Assembly: GCF_001270265.1 (NCBI RefSeq)
Contig: NZ_LGAP01000028.1
Location: forward strand, 1-64,000
Source: Ensifer adhaerens
Lineage (GTDB): Bacteria > Pseudomonadota > Alphaproteobacteria > Rhizobiales > Rhizobiaceae
Length of the DNA: 64,000 bases
Direction: 5' to 3'
The position numbers and the translations under genes are program-made. The notes below the pieces were generated by a model. That model was not told the origin of the DNA and made no database searches. It worked only from the letters and a program-made list of their open reading frames with translations. Below, in pieces: positions 32,772 to 41,855 of the stretch (positions are counted from its first letter, which is position 1; every line of letters starts with the position of its first letter).

Positions 32772-33677
32772 TTATGCCGCGCGGATGCGGCCTTCGTGAG
32801 ACAAAACCATGTCCCTGACGGATTCGTAGACCAGATCGCCGATATCCGAACGGGCTAGCGCAAAGGCGACGTTCGCCTCGATAAACCCGTGCTTCGATCC
32901 GCAATCAAAGGTGCGGCCATCATAGGGGTGGGCGTGGAACGGCTGGTCCTTGGAAAGCTTCAGCATGCCATCCGTCAATTGAATCTCGTTGCCGGCGCCG
33001 CGCTGCTGGCGGGCGAGAATGCCGAAGATTTCGGGCTGGAGAACGTAGCGGCCGTTGAGGTAGAAGTTCGACGGCGCCTCTCCCGCCTTTGGTTTTTCAA
33101 CCATTTCGGTGACCGCGAAACCATGCGGCACGGTCGCTCCCTTGCCGACGATGCCGTATTTGGATGCGTCCTCGGGCGCGCATTGTTCGACGCCGACGAC
33201 ATTGCCGCCGGTTTGACCATAGAGATCCATCAGGCCGGCCATGCAGCCGCGCGCGCCATAGGAAAGCATATCGGGCAGGAGTAGTGCAAAGGGCTCGTCG
33301 CCGATCAGGTCGCGTGCACACCAGACGGCATGGCCGAGACCTAGCGGCGCCTGTTGCCGGGTGAAGCTAACGGAGCCGGCCTTGGGTAACATGCTCTCAA
33401 GTTCGGAAATCTGGGCGTTCTTGCCCGAGCGTGTCAGCGACGAAATGAGCTCGGGTGTGTCGTCGAAGTGATCTTCGATCGCCTGCTTGTTCCGGCTGGT
33501 GACGAAGACGATATGCTCTATGCCCGCTTCGCGAGCTTCATCGACGGCATATTGCACGACCGGCCGATCGACGATGGTCAGCATCTCTTTCGGAACAGCC
33601 TTCGTGGCGGGAAGGAAACGCGTGCCGTTGCCGGCAACCGGGATAACTGCTTTTCTGACAGTTCTGATACGGTCCAT
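32772..33677 (-). CDS. exoN: ExoN, UTP-glucose-1-phosphate uridylyltransferase
   Basis: The product has 301 residues with the GalU-family signature [18 protein letters not shown] at 16-33, the UTP/Mg2+ site. [20 protein letters not shown] and [19 protein letters not shown] add to the match, and [20 protein letters not shown] is the sugar-binding part. It makes UDP-glucose, the donor for seven of the eight succinoglycan sugars; UDP-galactose then comes from ExoB. Housekeeping GalU elsewhere usually backs it up. It lies four bases after exoO and 69 bases before exoP. Confidence 0.95.
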   Translation of the reverse strand: MDRIRTVRKAVIPVAGNGTRFLPATKAVPKEMLTIVDRPVVQYAVDEAREAGIEHIVFVTSRNKQAIEDHFDDTPELISSLTRSGKNAQISELESMLPKAGSVSFTRQQAPLGLGHAVWCARDLIGDEPFALLLPDMLSYGARGCMAGLMDLYGQTGGNVVGVEQCAPEDASKYGIVGKGATVPHGFAVTEMVEKPKAGEAPSNFYLNGRYVLQPEIFGILARQQRGAGNEIQLTDGMLKLSKDQPFHAHPYDGRTFDCGSKHGFIEANVAFALARSDIGDLVYESVRDMVLSHEGRIRAA

Positions 33678-33681
33678 GGCA

Positions 33682-34698
33682 TCATCCTTTTTTCGTGTGA
33701 GGGCTTTTGCCCGAGGTGGATCGTTCAGCCGCCACTGTCATCGTGGCGGGCTTCAAGCGCGACAGCGGCGCAATCAGGCGGCGCAGTCGCACAGCGATCG
33801 GCATCCTGAGATGCCGGAGCGCGCGGGGGCTGGAGAGCGCGGTTCTGACGGCGCTGGCCAGCGATCTGGACTTGAGGTGTTCGACGAGTTGCAGGAAGGC
33901 GCGCGCCTCGAAAAGGCTGCGGCTACGCTTGCGCTGCATCGCCATTGCGCTTGCGTCGATGGCGTGGGTGCTCAGGAAGTCGGCATCGGCGGCGATCATC
34001 GCATCGACGTGGCGCAGTTCGAGCACGCGGGAGATGGAGCCTTCGCGGATGTGATAGCGATAGCCGGCGGACGGATCGACGACGCAGCGCCCGCCTTCGG
34101 CGAGGGCCGAGGCCAGCAGGATGTAGTCTTCGCCGATGCGGATGTCTTCCTTGAAGCGCAGCCGCACCTGCTCGAGAAACCGACGTTCGAAGATCGGCTT
34201 CATGTAGCCGAAATTGTAGGTCGAACGGAAAAGCACGTTGGACTCGATGAAGGCGGCAAGCGTAAGGGTAGGTGTTTTCTCAAGCGTAGCCTCGGCAAAC
34301 ATCCGCTCGCGCCGGCCATCGAGGTTCAAGACTTCCAGATTGTCGACTGCGATGTCAGCGCTTTCACGGCGCGCCCGCGCGATCATTCGGGCAAGTCTCC
34401 CGGGCCGAACGGTGTCGTCGGCATCGAGAATGGCGACCCAGTCGCCGCGGGCTGCGTCGAGCCCGGCATTGCGCGCGCCGCCCGGGCCTCGATTGGCCGG
34501 GAGCCGGATCAGCCGGATACGCGGATCGGCCAAGGCCTCAACGAGGGCAGCGGTTTCGTCGGGTGACGCATCGTCAACAACGATCACTTCGACCTCGACG
34601 TCTTCCTGGGCAAGCGCGCTGTCGATCGCGCGCGCGATCGTATCCGCCGCGTTGAAGGCAGCGATGACAAAGCTGACATCTGGGTTGGTTTTCGTCAT
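33682..34698 (-). CDS. exoO: ExoO, family 2 glucosyltransferase (fifth sugar)
   Basis: The product has 338 residues. The GT-A nucleotide-binding half reads [60 protein letters not shown] and AILDADDT (the DxD-type metal site). ExoO of S. meliloti adds the fifth sugar (a beta-1,6-linked glucose) to the lipid-linked oligosaccharide. The start overlaps the exoM stop by four bases (ATGA). It shares its fold with exoU and exoW of the same cluster; the assignment to exoO rests mainly on gene order. Confidence 0.9.
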   Translation of the reverse strand: MTKTNPDVSFVIAAFNAADTIARAIDSALAQEDVEVEVIVVDDASPDETAALVEALADPRIRLIRLPANRGPGGARNAGLDAARGDWVAILDADDTVRPGRLARMIARARRESADIAVDNLEVLNLDGRRERMFAEATLEKTPTLTLAAFIESNVLFRSTYNFGYMKPIFERRFLEQVRLRFKEDIRIGEDYILLASALAEGGRCVVDPSAGYRYHIREGSISRVLELRHVDAMIAADADFLSTHAIDASAMAMQRKRSRSLFEARAFLQLVEHLKSRSLASAVRTALSSPRALRHLRMPIAVRLRRLIAPLSRLKPATMTVAAERSTSGKSPHTKKG

Positions 34699-35642
34699 CG
34701 CGCCGCCACTTCCGATGCGCCGTATTGCTCAAGCTCGCGAACACCGAGTAGGCCGCTGACGACGCCGGCATGCATGATGGCGCGCAGGGCATAGCGCGAG
34801 CGAACCACCGGCGACACCACGAAGAGCAGGCTCGCGATAGCGCAATAGCCTGACTTGGCGGCTGCACGAACGATCCCGACTGCCCTGCCGCCGCCTGCCG
34901 CGGCTTGCGCAAGCAAACGACCATGGGTCTGGCCGGAGCGAAAACGCCGTTTTGCCAACCATTGGAAACTGGCTCGGTTTTCCGGCACGATCTCATAGAC
35001 CAAGGCATCGGACGCATAGGCAAGGCGGCCACCGGCCTTGTGCATATGCGTGAAGAACTCCGTATCCTCACCGCCGGTGCGGCCAAGCGCCAGGTTGAAA
35101 CGCCGGCCGACAAGTGCCGGGTGGTTGCGATCGAGCAGGACGTTGCAAGTGTAGCCCGTCACGATCTCGCCGCCGACCCACACGGGTCGCGTCGAATGAA
35201 AATCGCCCCGCCGCATCCAGGACGGTGCGGACAGGTCATACCCAGCACGGACCGGGCCAAGAACCGCCTCGGCCCCGGTGGCGACGGCCGTTTCCAACAG
35301 TCGGAGCAGCCAGTCACGCGAAACCGTTTCGTCGTCGTCGACGAAGGCAAGGTAGTGGCCCGTGGCGTTATCGAGGCAAGCGTTTCGTGCGATCGAGATG
35401 TTACCTGCCGGGCAATGGACATAGTCAATCTCGAAGGGAACTCCCGGCCGCAAGGCATCAACAAGCGGGGCCGCGCTTGGCTGCACGTCGTTATCGGCGA
35501 CGATGATGCGGATTGCCGTCCCGTCAGGCACAGCGATGGCAGCCAGCGAGCGCAGAGTTTCGGCAAGTTCGGCTCGACGAAACGTACAGACTGCGATGTC
35601 GACCCGAACATCCCGGGTCATTTCGGTGGTTGGCTTCGTCAT
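34695..35642 (-). CDS. exoM: ExoM, family 2 glucosyltransferase (fourth sugar)
   Basis: The ATG at 35642 overlaps the exoA stop (ATGA) and gives 315 residues; the frame extends further upstream only inside exoA. Motifs: RVDIAVCTFRRAELAETLRS, RIIVADNDVQPSAAPLVDAL, NISIARNACLDNATGHYLAF with VDDDE as the metal-binding site, and the acceptor-side GGEDTEFFTHMHKAGGRLAY. ExoM adds the fourth sugar (beta-1,4-glucose). A hydrophobic stretch near the C-terminus (CAIASLLFVVSPVVRSRYAL) suggests membrane contact. Confidence 0.92.
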   Translation of the reverse strand: MTKPTTEMTRDVRVDIAVCTFRRAELAETLRSLAAIAVPDGTAIRIIVADNDVQPSAAPLVDALRPGVPFEIDYVHCPAGNISIARNACLDNATGHYLAFVDDDETVSRDWLLRLLETAVATGAEAVLGPVRAGYDLSAPSWMRRGDFHSTRPVWVGGEIVTGYTCNVLLDRNHPALVGRRFNLALGRTGGEDTEFFTHMHKAGGRLAYASDALVYEIVPENRASFQWLAKRRFRSGQTHGRLLAQAAAGGGRAVGIVRAAAKSGYCAIASLLFVVSPVVRSRYALRAIMHAGVVSGLLGVRELEQYGASEVAAR

Positions 35643-36637
35643 GGTGCGACCCGCCTGCTGCGAAGGTCGAGCAGTTCGCGCCAGAACCCGGCGGACCAGG
35701 CGAAATGCATCACCATCGCCGAAACCGCGGCCAGCGGGCCGTAGGGGTTCTTCTGGCCAAGCGCCATCCAGGCGCCGTAACCGATGCAGGCTGCGGCCCA
35801 AAGAACGACCGGGATGACGGCAATCCAGTTAATGACGGCAAGCAAAGCGCCGATGGCCACCGGCGCCACGGCGAGCGGCAGCAGTTGGCGCAGGCTTGGC
35901 ACGACGCGATGCTTGAGCACATTGCGGGCTCGCCCGCGGCCATAGCTGAAATACTGCCGGAACAGCGGCCCGATCTTTGCGCGGGGATAGTAGACCATGC
36001 TCGTCCTGTCGGTCATCCAGATGCGGTAACCGGCTTTGCGGAACCGATAGTCGAACTCGGCATCTTCGTTGTGGCTGAAGCTCTCGTCATAACCGCCGAT
36101 TGCCTTGAAGGCTGCGATCCGCATCAGCGCATGATGTCCGTGATCGGCCCAGTGGCTTGTGGCGCCGAGCCGGTGTTTGGCGCCGCCGTTTCCGAGTTTG
36201 GAATTCTGGGCGTAGGCGGTCGCCTTTTGGAAGGGCGTGAAACCGACCGTCTCCATGGCAACCACGACGGAGTCTGCGCCGGTGGCGGTCACTTCTTCGA
36301 CCAGCCTCTGGCAATAGTCGCTCGGATAGGTGCCGTGAGCATCGATGCGGATGAGATAATCGAAGGACGAGCCATACTCGCCTACCGCAAGATTGATTGC
36401 GGCGCTCTGGATACGTTTGGGATTATCGAGCGTCAGAACGGACGGATCGTCCTGTGCCAGCCGTGCGATAATTTCACGCGTCCCGTCGGTGCTGCCGCCG
36501 TCGACGATCAGGACCACCGCATTGAGCGGCGCCAGCGATGGACGAAGCTTGTCCACCAGAGCTTCGATATGGTCGGCCTCATTGAGGCAGGGGATGACGA
36601 TCAGGCTGCGCGTCGACGTCAGATCTGTTGCGTTCAT
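35639..36637 (-). CDS. exoA: ExoA, family 2 beta-1,3-glucosyltransferase (second sugar)
   Basis: The ATG at 36637 overlaps the exoL stop by four bases and gives 332 residues. The GT2 core is LIVIPCLNEADHIEALVDKL, LIVDGGSTDGTREIIARLAQ, YLIRIDAHGTYP (metal site) and YDESFSHNEDAEFDYRFRKA. C-terminal membrane helices (LLPLAVAPVAIGALLAVINW and IPVVLWAAACIGYGAWMALG) anchor it, as in S. meliloti ExoA. It adds the first glucose to the galactose put on by ExoY. It sits within the exoL-exoA-exoM-exoO overlap chain. Confidence 0.93.
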   Translation of the reverse strand: MNATDLTSTRSLIVIPCLNEADHIEALVDKLRPSLAPLNAVVLIVDGGSTDGTREIIARLAQDDPSVLTLDNPKRIQSAAINLAVGEYGSSFDYLIRIDAHGTYPSDYCQRLVEEVTATGADSVVVAMETVGFTPFQKATAYAQNSKLGNGGAKHRLGATSHWADHGHHALMRIAAFKAIGGYDESFSHNEDAEFDYRFRKAGYRIWMTDRTSMVYYPRAKIGPLFRQYFSYGRGRARNVLKHRVVPSLRQLLPLAVAPVAIGALLAVINWIAVIPVVLWAAACIGYGAWMALGQKNPYGPLAAVSAMVMHFAWSAGFWRELLDLRSRRVAP

Positions 36638-37830
36638 GACAAACCACCTTCGTTTTGACGGGCGTGGGAAAGGGGTGTCGCGGGCTCGAGGGCTGTCGAA
36701 GCGATTGCCGAAAGGCGCCTCACGAGGTTCTCGCAATCATTGCGACCAAAGATCCAGGTGTCGGAATTGCAGGCGGCAACCCGCCCCGACGCGTCGGCGT
36801 AGCGGTCGGCATCGACGGCTTCAAGAAGCGAAACGAGGTTCTCCGGCTCGGCTTCATCAAGGAGAAAACCGAGGCCGCGGACGGCCAGAAAGCGGGCAGT
36901 CTCCGTACCGCGCATGGCGATCGGAACCCGACCGTAGCGGCAGCCCTCGTAGAGCCGGTTCGGAAGCAGCCATTTGGAGTTCTGGCCTTCCTCGAAGAAA
37001 TCGATCGCCCAGGTGAAATCGACCTCGTCGTAGATCGCGCCGAGGTCTTCCGGGCTGCGGTAAGCGCCATGGAAGGTCATGTGTGGTTCATTGCGAATGA
37101 AACCATCGAAATCGTCGAACTCGGAATAGGCTGGCCGGCCGCGAAGGACGATCTCATAGCGGCCCTCCATGCGGCGAGAAAAGGCCGACAGCAGTTCGAG
37201 CGACTTTCGGCAGCGCAGTGCGCCAAACCAGCCGATCCGCCAGGGCCCGTCCGGTCGAGGGGAGGCGGGTGGGGAAACCCGAGGGCCGTCGCCGAGCTCG
37301 AGTACCTTGTTCTCAAGCAGCATGACCGGCGTATCAAGGCCCGACAGTGGTCGGAAATAATGTTCGACGAAGGCGGGCGAACTGGTGATCAGCTGCCGCG
37401 CATTGCGTCCGAGATAGGCTTCACTAGCGCGCATGGCGCGTCCAGCCACATCCTGGCGCAGAAGCAGGCGATGAATGTCGAGGCATTCATAGACGACAGG
37501 AACATCGCCGCCGAACATGCCAACCGCCTTGTTGGCGACGGCCAGCATATCGAGATTGCGTGCGATGATCAGGTCGGGCCGGCCGACCGCGCGCAACTTG
37601 GCGGGCAGGGAAAGGCAGGCTTTAGTGATTGCTGCGACCCGCTGGACAAAGCGACCGTCGCGCGTCGTGCCGAGTTCGATCGGCTCGATGCCTTCGATTG
37701 CAGCCAGTGCGTTCGCGCCACGACGAAAGCCGGCAAGCGTCACGCGTGCGCCCCCTGCCGTGAGCATCAGGATCCGGCGGCGAACCGCGGGGTCAGCCAG
37801 ATCCTGTGCGAAATAAAGTATCTGCAGCAT
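36634..37830 (-). CDS. exoL: ExoL, glucosyltransferase (third sugar)
   Basis: The start is placed at the ATG at 37830 (MLQILYFAQDLADPAVRRRI), giving 398 residues, close to the family size; the frame is open to 37863. It has a GT-B architecture with GPDLIIARNLDMLAVANKAV-like and RIGWFGALRCRKSLELLSAF segments, and the C-terminal donor-site region WAIDFFEEGQNSKWLLPNRL, YEGCRYGRVPIAM. ExoL adds the third sugar (beta-1,4-glucose). No membrane span is seen. It is followed by exoA with a four-base overlap and preceded by a 100-base gap to exoK, which may hold a promoter. Confidence 0.92.
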   Translation of the reverse strand: MLQILYFAQDLADPAVRRRILMLTAGGARVTLAGFRRGANALAAIEGIEPIELGTTRDGRFVQRVAAITKACLSLPAKLRAVGRPDLIIARNLDMLAVANKAVGMFGGDVPVVYECLDIHRLLLRQDVAGRAMRASEAYLGRNARQLITSSPAFVEHYFRPLSGLDTPVMLLENKVLELGDGPRVSPPASPRPDGPWRIGWFGALRCRKSLELLSAFSRRMEGRYEIVLRGRPAYSEFDDFDGFIRNEPHMTFHGAYRSPEDLGAIYDEVDFTWAIDFFEEGQNSKWLLPNRLYEGCRYGRVPIAMRGTETARFLAVRGLGFLLDEAEPENLVSLLEAVDADRYADASGRVAACNSDTWIFGRNDCENLVRRLSAIASTALEPATPLSHARQNEGGLS

Positions 37831-37934
37831 GAAAACATCCGTTTCCTGCTCAGCCCGAGCCAAGCTTGATTCAAGAAATCGTGCATCGCAACGTTGGCGT
37901 TGCGATGCACGGAAGCGGCGGTGTTCTGCCGTCC

Positions 37935-38717
37935 TCAGTTCAATTTGCAGGCGATGGATTCAGCGAACTGGCACTTGTCATCAGGTGCGGTGAAGGCGAT
38001 CCGGTCGACCTGCAACGCCGTCGGCCCCTTGTAGGCGAACGTGCCCATCCAATCGCTGAGCGTGTCGGTGCCCCACAGGCTGAAGAAGATCTTCTGGGCG
38101 TTGGTCGGGATCTTGGCGGGATCGGTCACTTCGTGGACCAACTCGCCATTGACGTAATAGCGGATCCGCTCCTTCTCCCAGACGAAGGCGTAGTCGTTGA
38201 ACCCTTGATTGGCGCCGCCCGGTACGTCGGCGAGCTTCTCGTTGCTGCCCTTGGCCGACACATATTGATTGAGCTGCACCTTTGCCGGGTTCTTGCCGAG
38301 CACTTCGAAGTCGATCTCGTCATGCGGCTTTTTGTCGGCAGGGCCGATATAGGTGAAGAAGGCCGAATTCAGCCCCGATCCGTCGGCGGCCTTGATGCGG
38401 GCTTCGTAGGTGCCATAGCCGAAGCGCTTGCGGGTCTGGACTTCGCCGCAGGCATAGTTGCGTTCGCCCGTCTTGCCCTCCTCGAACTTCAGCTCAAGGA
38501 TGCCGTCAACGACCACCGCCTGCTCCTTGGACCAGGTGCAGTTTTGGTGCGGCCCGTTGTTCCAGCCATCCGAAACATACCAGTGGCCAGTGTCGAGCGT
38601 GTCGAAGTTGTCCAGGAACGATGTGCCGGTGGCACCTTCCTGTGCCATTGCGGAGCCGGCAAGGCCGGCGGCGAGACATGTGAGCAGGGCGAGGCGGTGA
38701 GGTCGGATCGATCTCAT
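37935..38717 (-). CDS. exoK: ExoK, secreted endo-beta-1,3-1,4-glycanase (GH16)
   Basis: The product has 260 residues. The signal peptide ends near residue 25 (LTCLAAGLAGSAMA-Q). The GH16 catalytic motif E-x-D-x-E is at Glu134, Asp136 and Glu138 (HDEIDFEVLG). Flanking strands GTYEARIKAADGSGLNSAFF and YAFVWEKERIRYYVNGELVH fit laminarinase/lichenase folds. In S. meliloti ExoK cleaves nascent succinoglycan to give low-molecular-weight product, and its access is blocked by succinylation. It is separated from exoH by only two bases, so the two are co-transcribed. Confidence 0.95.
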   Translation of the reverse strand: MRSIRPHRLALLTCLAAGLAGSAMAQEGATGTSFLDNFDTLDTGHWYVSDGWNNGPHQNCTWSKEQAVVVDGILELKFEEGKTGERNYACGEVQTRKRFGYGTYEARIKAADGSGLNSAFFTYIGPADKKPHDEIDFEVLGKNPAKVQLNQYVSAKGSNEKLADVPGGANQGFNDYAFVWEKERIRYYVNGELVHEVTDPAKIPTNAQKIFFSLWGTDTLSDWMGTFAYKGPTALQVDRIAFTAPDDKCQFAESIACKLN

Positions 38718-38719
38718 GG

Positions 38720-39835
38720 TCAGGTCCTTTGCTGTGGCGAGTAATCGGAGCGACGGCCCGTGTCCGGGCGCGCATCGGCTTGGGAGGGGCCGGTGCGGCT
38801 GCCGGTCAGGACGGCGGTGAATCCCGGTGCCACGCGCTTGGCGAGGCCATGCGCGACAACGAGGATGACGATCGTGATGAACGGGATCGTGAAGTAGAAC
38901 AGGCGATAGTCAGTGATTTCGGTGCGGTTCCAGGCCATCCAGAAAAAGATGAGCAGGGGATAATGGGCACAGAAGATCCAGAAGCTGAGGCCACCGGCGC
39001 GCGCAAAGCGTTCACCGAACCGGGTGCGCACGAGAAGTGCTGAAACGGCCCAGGAACCGATGATGCCGGAAAGTGCTGTCAGGCTGCGCAGCATATCGAC
39101 CCAGACAGGGAACTCCGGACCGGTCTGGTAGAGAACGATCGAGAGCGCGACGGCAGCAGCCAGGAAAATGGCGGCGATCGATCGGGCGTAGGGGTCGAGC
39201 AGCTTGGCGTCGATACGGTGCAGGCTGACATAGATACCGGTGCAGAAACCGAAGAGGATCGATTTCTTCAGGAATATACCATTCGGCAGCGGGAACACCG
39301 CATAGGCGAGCAGAACGCCAAGGGTTTGCAGCGGATAACGCTTGATCAGCCAGGCCAGCAATGGCGACAGCAGGATGCATAGCAACAGATCGCGCAGAAA
39401 GTAGAGTGGAACGTTGATCGGCAGCGCCTCGAGCGCAAAGGCGAGGCTCAGCCATTCCCGTGGCGTGGCATTGACCACACCCGGAAGGTAGCCGAAGCCG
39501 ATATTTTTGAGCTGCGCAAAATAGACGAGTGCCAGAAAGGCCAGGTTCCACAGGAGGAAGGGGAGCAGCACCGTGCGCGCTTTGGTTCGAAGCGTCTTCT
39601 TGTAGTCGAACGTGTCCAGACCCCGGCGGAACAGCAGATAGCCCGAGATCGCACTGAGGCAGGGAACGCCAACACGAAACAGGCTGTCGCCCAGAAACAC
39701 GCGCAGCCAGTCCAGGAACCCATAGGTTCCCAGGAACGGGCTCGTCTGCGGATCATGCGGAACATGCACGAAGACGATGCCCGAGATCAGCATGATGCGC
39801 ATCAGATTGATCCGCGAGGAAATGTTCGCGTCCAT
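38720..39835 (-). CDS. exoH: ExoH, succinoglycan O-succinyltransferase
   Basis: The ATG at 39835 gives 371 residues; the frame is open to 39889 but that part is very basic and unlike the family. It is an acyltransferase-3 protein with about ten membrane helices: INLMRIMLISGIVFVHVPHD (the conserved His early in TM1), FRVGVPCLSAISGYLLFRRG, FLLWNLAFLALVYFAQL, PLYFLRDLLLCILLSPLLAW, FWIFCAHYPLLIFFWMAW. ExoH adds succinate to the seventh sugar, which is needed for nodule invasion in S. meliloti. The upstream 400-base gap, in place of exoI, probably holds its promoter. Confidence 0.93.
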   Translation of the reverse strand: MDANISSRINLMRIMLISGIVFVHVPHDPQTSPFLGTYGFLDWLRVFLGDSLFRVGVPCLSAISGYLLFRRGLDTFDYKKTLRTKARTVLLPFLLWNLAFLALVYFAQLKNIGFGYLPGVVNATPREWLSLAFALEALPINVPLYFLRDLLLCILLSPLLAWLIKRYPLQTLGVLLAYAVFPLPNGIFLKKSILFGFCTGIYVSLHRIDAKLLDPYARSIAAIFLAAAVALSIVLYQTGPEFPVWVDMLRSLTALSGIIGSWAVSALLVRTRFGERFARAGGLSFWIFCAHYPLLIFFWMAWNRTEITDYRLFYFTIPFITIVILVVAHGLAKRVAPGFTAVLTGSRTGPSQADARPDTGRRSDYSPQQRT

Positions 39836-40246
39836 AGCCACGATGTCCGTCACTCCTATCTGCCAGCGCCATTTTCGGCGCCGTTTCAACAGAGCAGACT
39901 AGAGCCCGCATCGATTAAGCTAGGGCAGGGGCGTGGATAAAAATATGGCGCTGCAACAAAAGAATCAGCCATGTTTTGCTGCGATGCAGCATTCGCCACA
40001 TTTCGAATTCACCTCAGATCGATGGCGAAATCACCGCAGCAGTCCTTAAAAGCCCACCGGTTGTCGCATGTTGCGGCATATGCTTATATGCTCATATGCC
40101 GAAGTCTTTGGTTGAATAGATCGAAATAAAAAACCAGCAAAGATTGTAGCTTTTTTTTTCGTTGACCATTGTCAATTCGACGTTTTTTGCCACCGGCGGC
40201 GGGAATTGCGGCGAGTGTAAGGCACTGTCCACGTCGCCAACCCCTA
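39836..40246. other. exoT-exoH gap where exoI is expected
   Basis: The S. meliloti cluster has exoI here. This stretch has no frame that could encode a nuclease-like ExoI; the longest frame has about 60 codons and random composition. It is AT-richer than the genes and contains a palindrome at 40074-40101 and a T-run near 40150. It probably serves as leader and promoter of the exoH-exoK genes. Confidence 0.7.
40074..40101. promoter_or_regulatory. 9-bp perfect inverted repeat upstream of exoH
   Basis: CGGCATATG (40074-40082) and CATATGCCG (40093-40101) are exact complements with a ten-base AT-rich spacer that itself repeats the TATATG theme. It lies about 240 bases before the exoH start. It looks like a dimer-binding operator; the regulator is unknown. 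Confidence 0.45.
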
Positions 40247-41740
40247 TCATTCCGCGGGTTCCGGCGTGGCACCCACTGCGCCGCGCTGCCGGACCATCCG
40301 ATGCAGTTTCAAGAGCAATTGCCGCTCCGTCAGAACCATCAGAATGAGGTAGATGAGACCGCCGATCGCGGCCCCGACCAGCACTTGCAAGATCGCGTTC
40401 GGGACGAGGGAACCGAAGCGCTCAAGGAGAAAACGCACGGCAAGCGCCATGGCAAAGGCTGCAAACATGGGCCTGGTCGAGACGAAGAAGCCTCTCACGA
40501 ACGGCATACGATCTGCCCGGAAGACCACCCATGAATATCCGACCAAGGTCAGAACGTTGACGATGCAAAGAGCAATCATCGCGTCGATCAGAGAGCCGTT
40601 GATTGCCGCATAGGCAACCGCCCCGGTGGTGATGATTGCCCGGATCACAGCCCACCAGAACAGGACCGTACCCTGGCCGATACCCTTGAGATAGGGCACA
40701 TAGGTGCTGCAAGGGGTGAGAATGCCCTTGGAAAGAGCGAGCAGGCCGAGAACCGGCCAGGCCGCCGCCCATTGGCTGCCGAAGAGGACGAGCATCGCCG
40801 GTTCGGCGAGCGCCCACAGCCCGAACATCATCGGAGCCAGCAGCACGGTGGTGACCTGCGTGCTCAGAATCAACGCCTGCGACCGGCGCTCACGATCCTC
40901 GCCCATATGGCTGAAGGCGGGGAAAAGCACGCCCATCACCGCCGAGAGCACGATCTGGTTGGGAATGCTGGAGAAGCGGTTGGCGGCGGAATAGGCGCCC
41001 GCATCGGAAAGACCGAGATAGCGGGAAATCACCACCATTGGCGACTGGAAGGTAATGAAATTGGCGATCTCGGAGCCCATCATTCCGAAACTGAAGCGGC
41101 TCAAGGCCCAGACGCGTCGAAACGAGAAGACTAGCCTCGGCACATAACCGGAAACGGCATAAAGGCCGGCGAGGCGGATCAACGCCGATACGAAGAGTTG
41201 CCCCAGGAGCGACCAGACACCGAAGCCGGCGAGTGCCATGGCAACCGCCACCAGAGCGCCGAGCGTCTCCGAAATCATGCTCCAGGCGGCATCCTTGCTG
41301 AAATTCATGCGCCGGGCCAGAAGCGCATAGGCGACATCGCCGCCAAGCTGCAGCGGAATGAGCAGGCTCATAATCTCAAGGAGATAGGCAGCTTCTGGCG
41401 CGCCCAACATCGTTGCGAGCGGTGCGGCAAAGACAAAAAGGCCAAGCGCCATCAGCAAGGAAATCGCTAGATTCGCCCAGAATGCGGAATGGACGAGTTC
41501 CATTTCCTCGTCGCGCTGAATGATCAGCGCGGAGGCCAGACCGGCGCCGCCGATCATCGCAAGAAATTGCACGACGGTGAGCGCGACGGCGACCGTTCCG
41601 AACTCTTCGGGCGTCAGGATACGCGCCAGAATGGGCACGGTGACAAATTTCAGCCCGAATGTGCCTGTCTTTGAGAGCACGCTCCAGCCGACGTTACGGG
41701 TGACGGATTTGGCATTGACGGTTGAGGGCATGGCGAACAT
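40247..41740 (-). CDS. exoT: ExoT, Wzx-type lipid-linked oligosaccharide flippase
   Basis: The ATG at 41740 has AAAGGG about eight bases upstream; the ATG at 41731 (MPSTVNAKSVTRNVGW) would give 494 residues, the length I recall for S. meliloti ExoT. About twelve to fourteen membrane helices run through the protein, e.g. VTVPILARILTPEEFGTVAV, ALTVVQFLAMIGGAGLASAL, LAISLLMALGLFVFAAPLAT and LQVLVGAAIGGLIYLILMVL. It belongs to the polysaccharide-transport (PST/MATE-like) flippases. In S. meliloti ExoT acts in low-molecular-weight succinoglycan production. It is divergent from exoW over about 115 bases. Confidence 0.93.
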   Translation of the reverse strand: MFAMPSTVNAKSVTRNVGWSVLSKTGTFGLKFVTVPILARILTPEEFGTVAVALTVVQFLAMIGGAGLASALIIQRDEEMELVHSAFWANLAISLLMALGLFVFAAPLATMLGAPEAAYLLEIMSLLIPLQLGGDVAYALLARRMNFSKDAAWSMISETLGALVAVAMALAGFGVWSLLGQLFVSALIRLAGLYAVSGYVPRLVFSFRRVWALSRFSFGMMGSEIANFITFQSPMVVISRYLGLSDAGAYSAANRFSSIPNQIVLSAVMGVLFPAFSHMGEDRERRSQALILSTQVTTVLLAPMMFGLWALAEPAMLVLFGSQWAAAWPVLGLLALSKGILTPCSTYVPYLKGIGQGTVLFWWAVIRAIITTGAVAYAAINGSLIDAMIALCIVNVLTLVGYSWVVFRADRMPFVRGFFVSTRPMFAAFAMALAVRFLLERFGSLVPNAILQVLVGAAIGGLIYLILMVLTERQLLLKLHRMVRQRGAVGATPEPAE

Positions 41741-41855
41741 CCCGTGAGCCCTTTGAAAGGATGAGTGACAAAGGACAAGCGATAGACATACGGCCGCGAC
41801 CCGGTGGGAGGAGACCACGCAAGACTCTTTGTAGAGAAACCGCAGGGGCGAAAAG

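Noticed and set aside
35513-36658. 381-codon plus-strand frame
   Set aside because: Antisense to exoA; no ribosome-binding site or recognisable domain.
36655-37869. 404-codon plus-strand frame
   Set aside because: Antisense to exoL; no family features, and exoL is supported by synteny and overlap with exoA.
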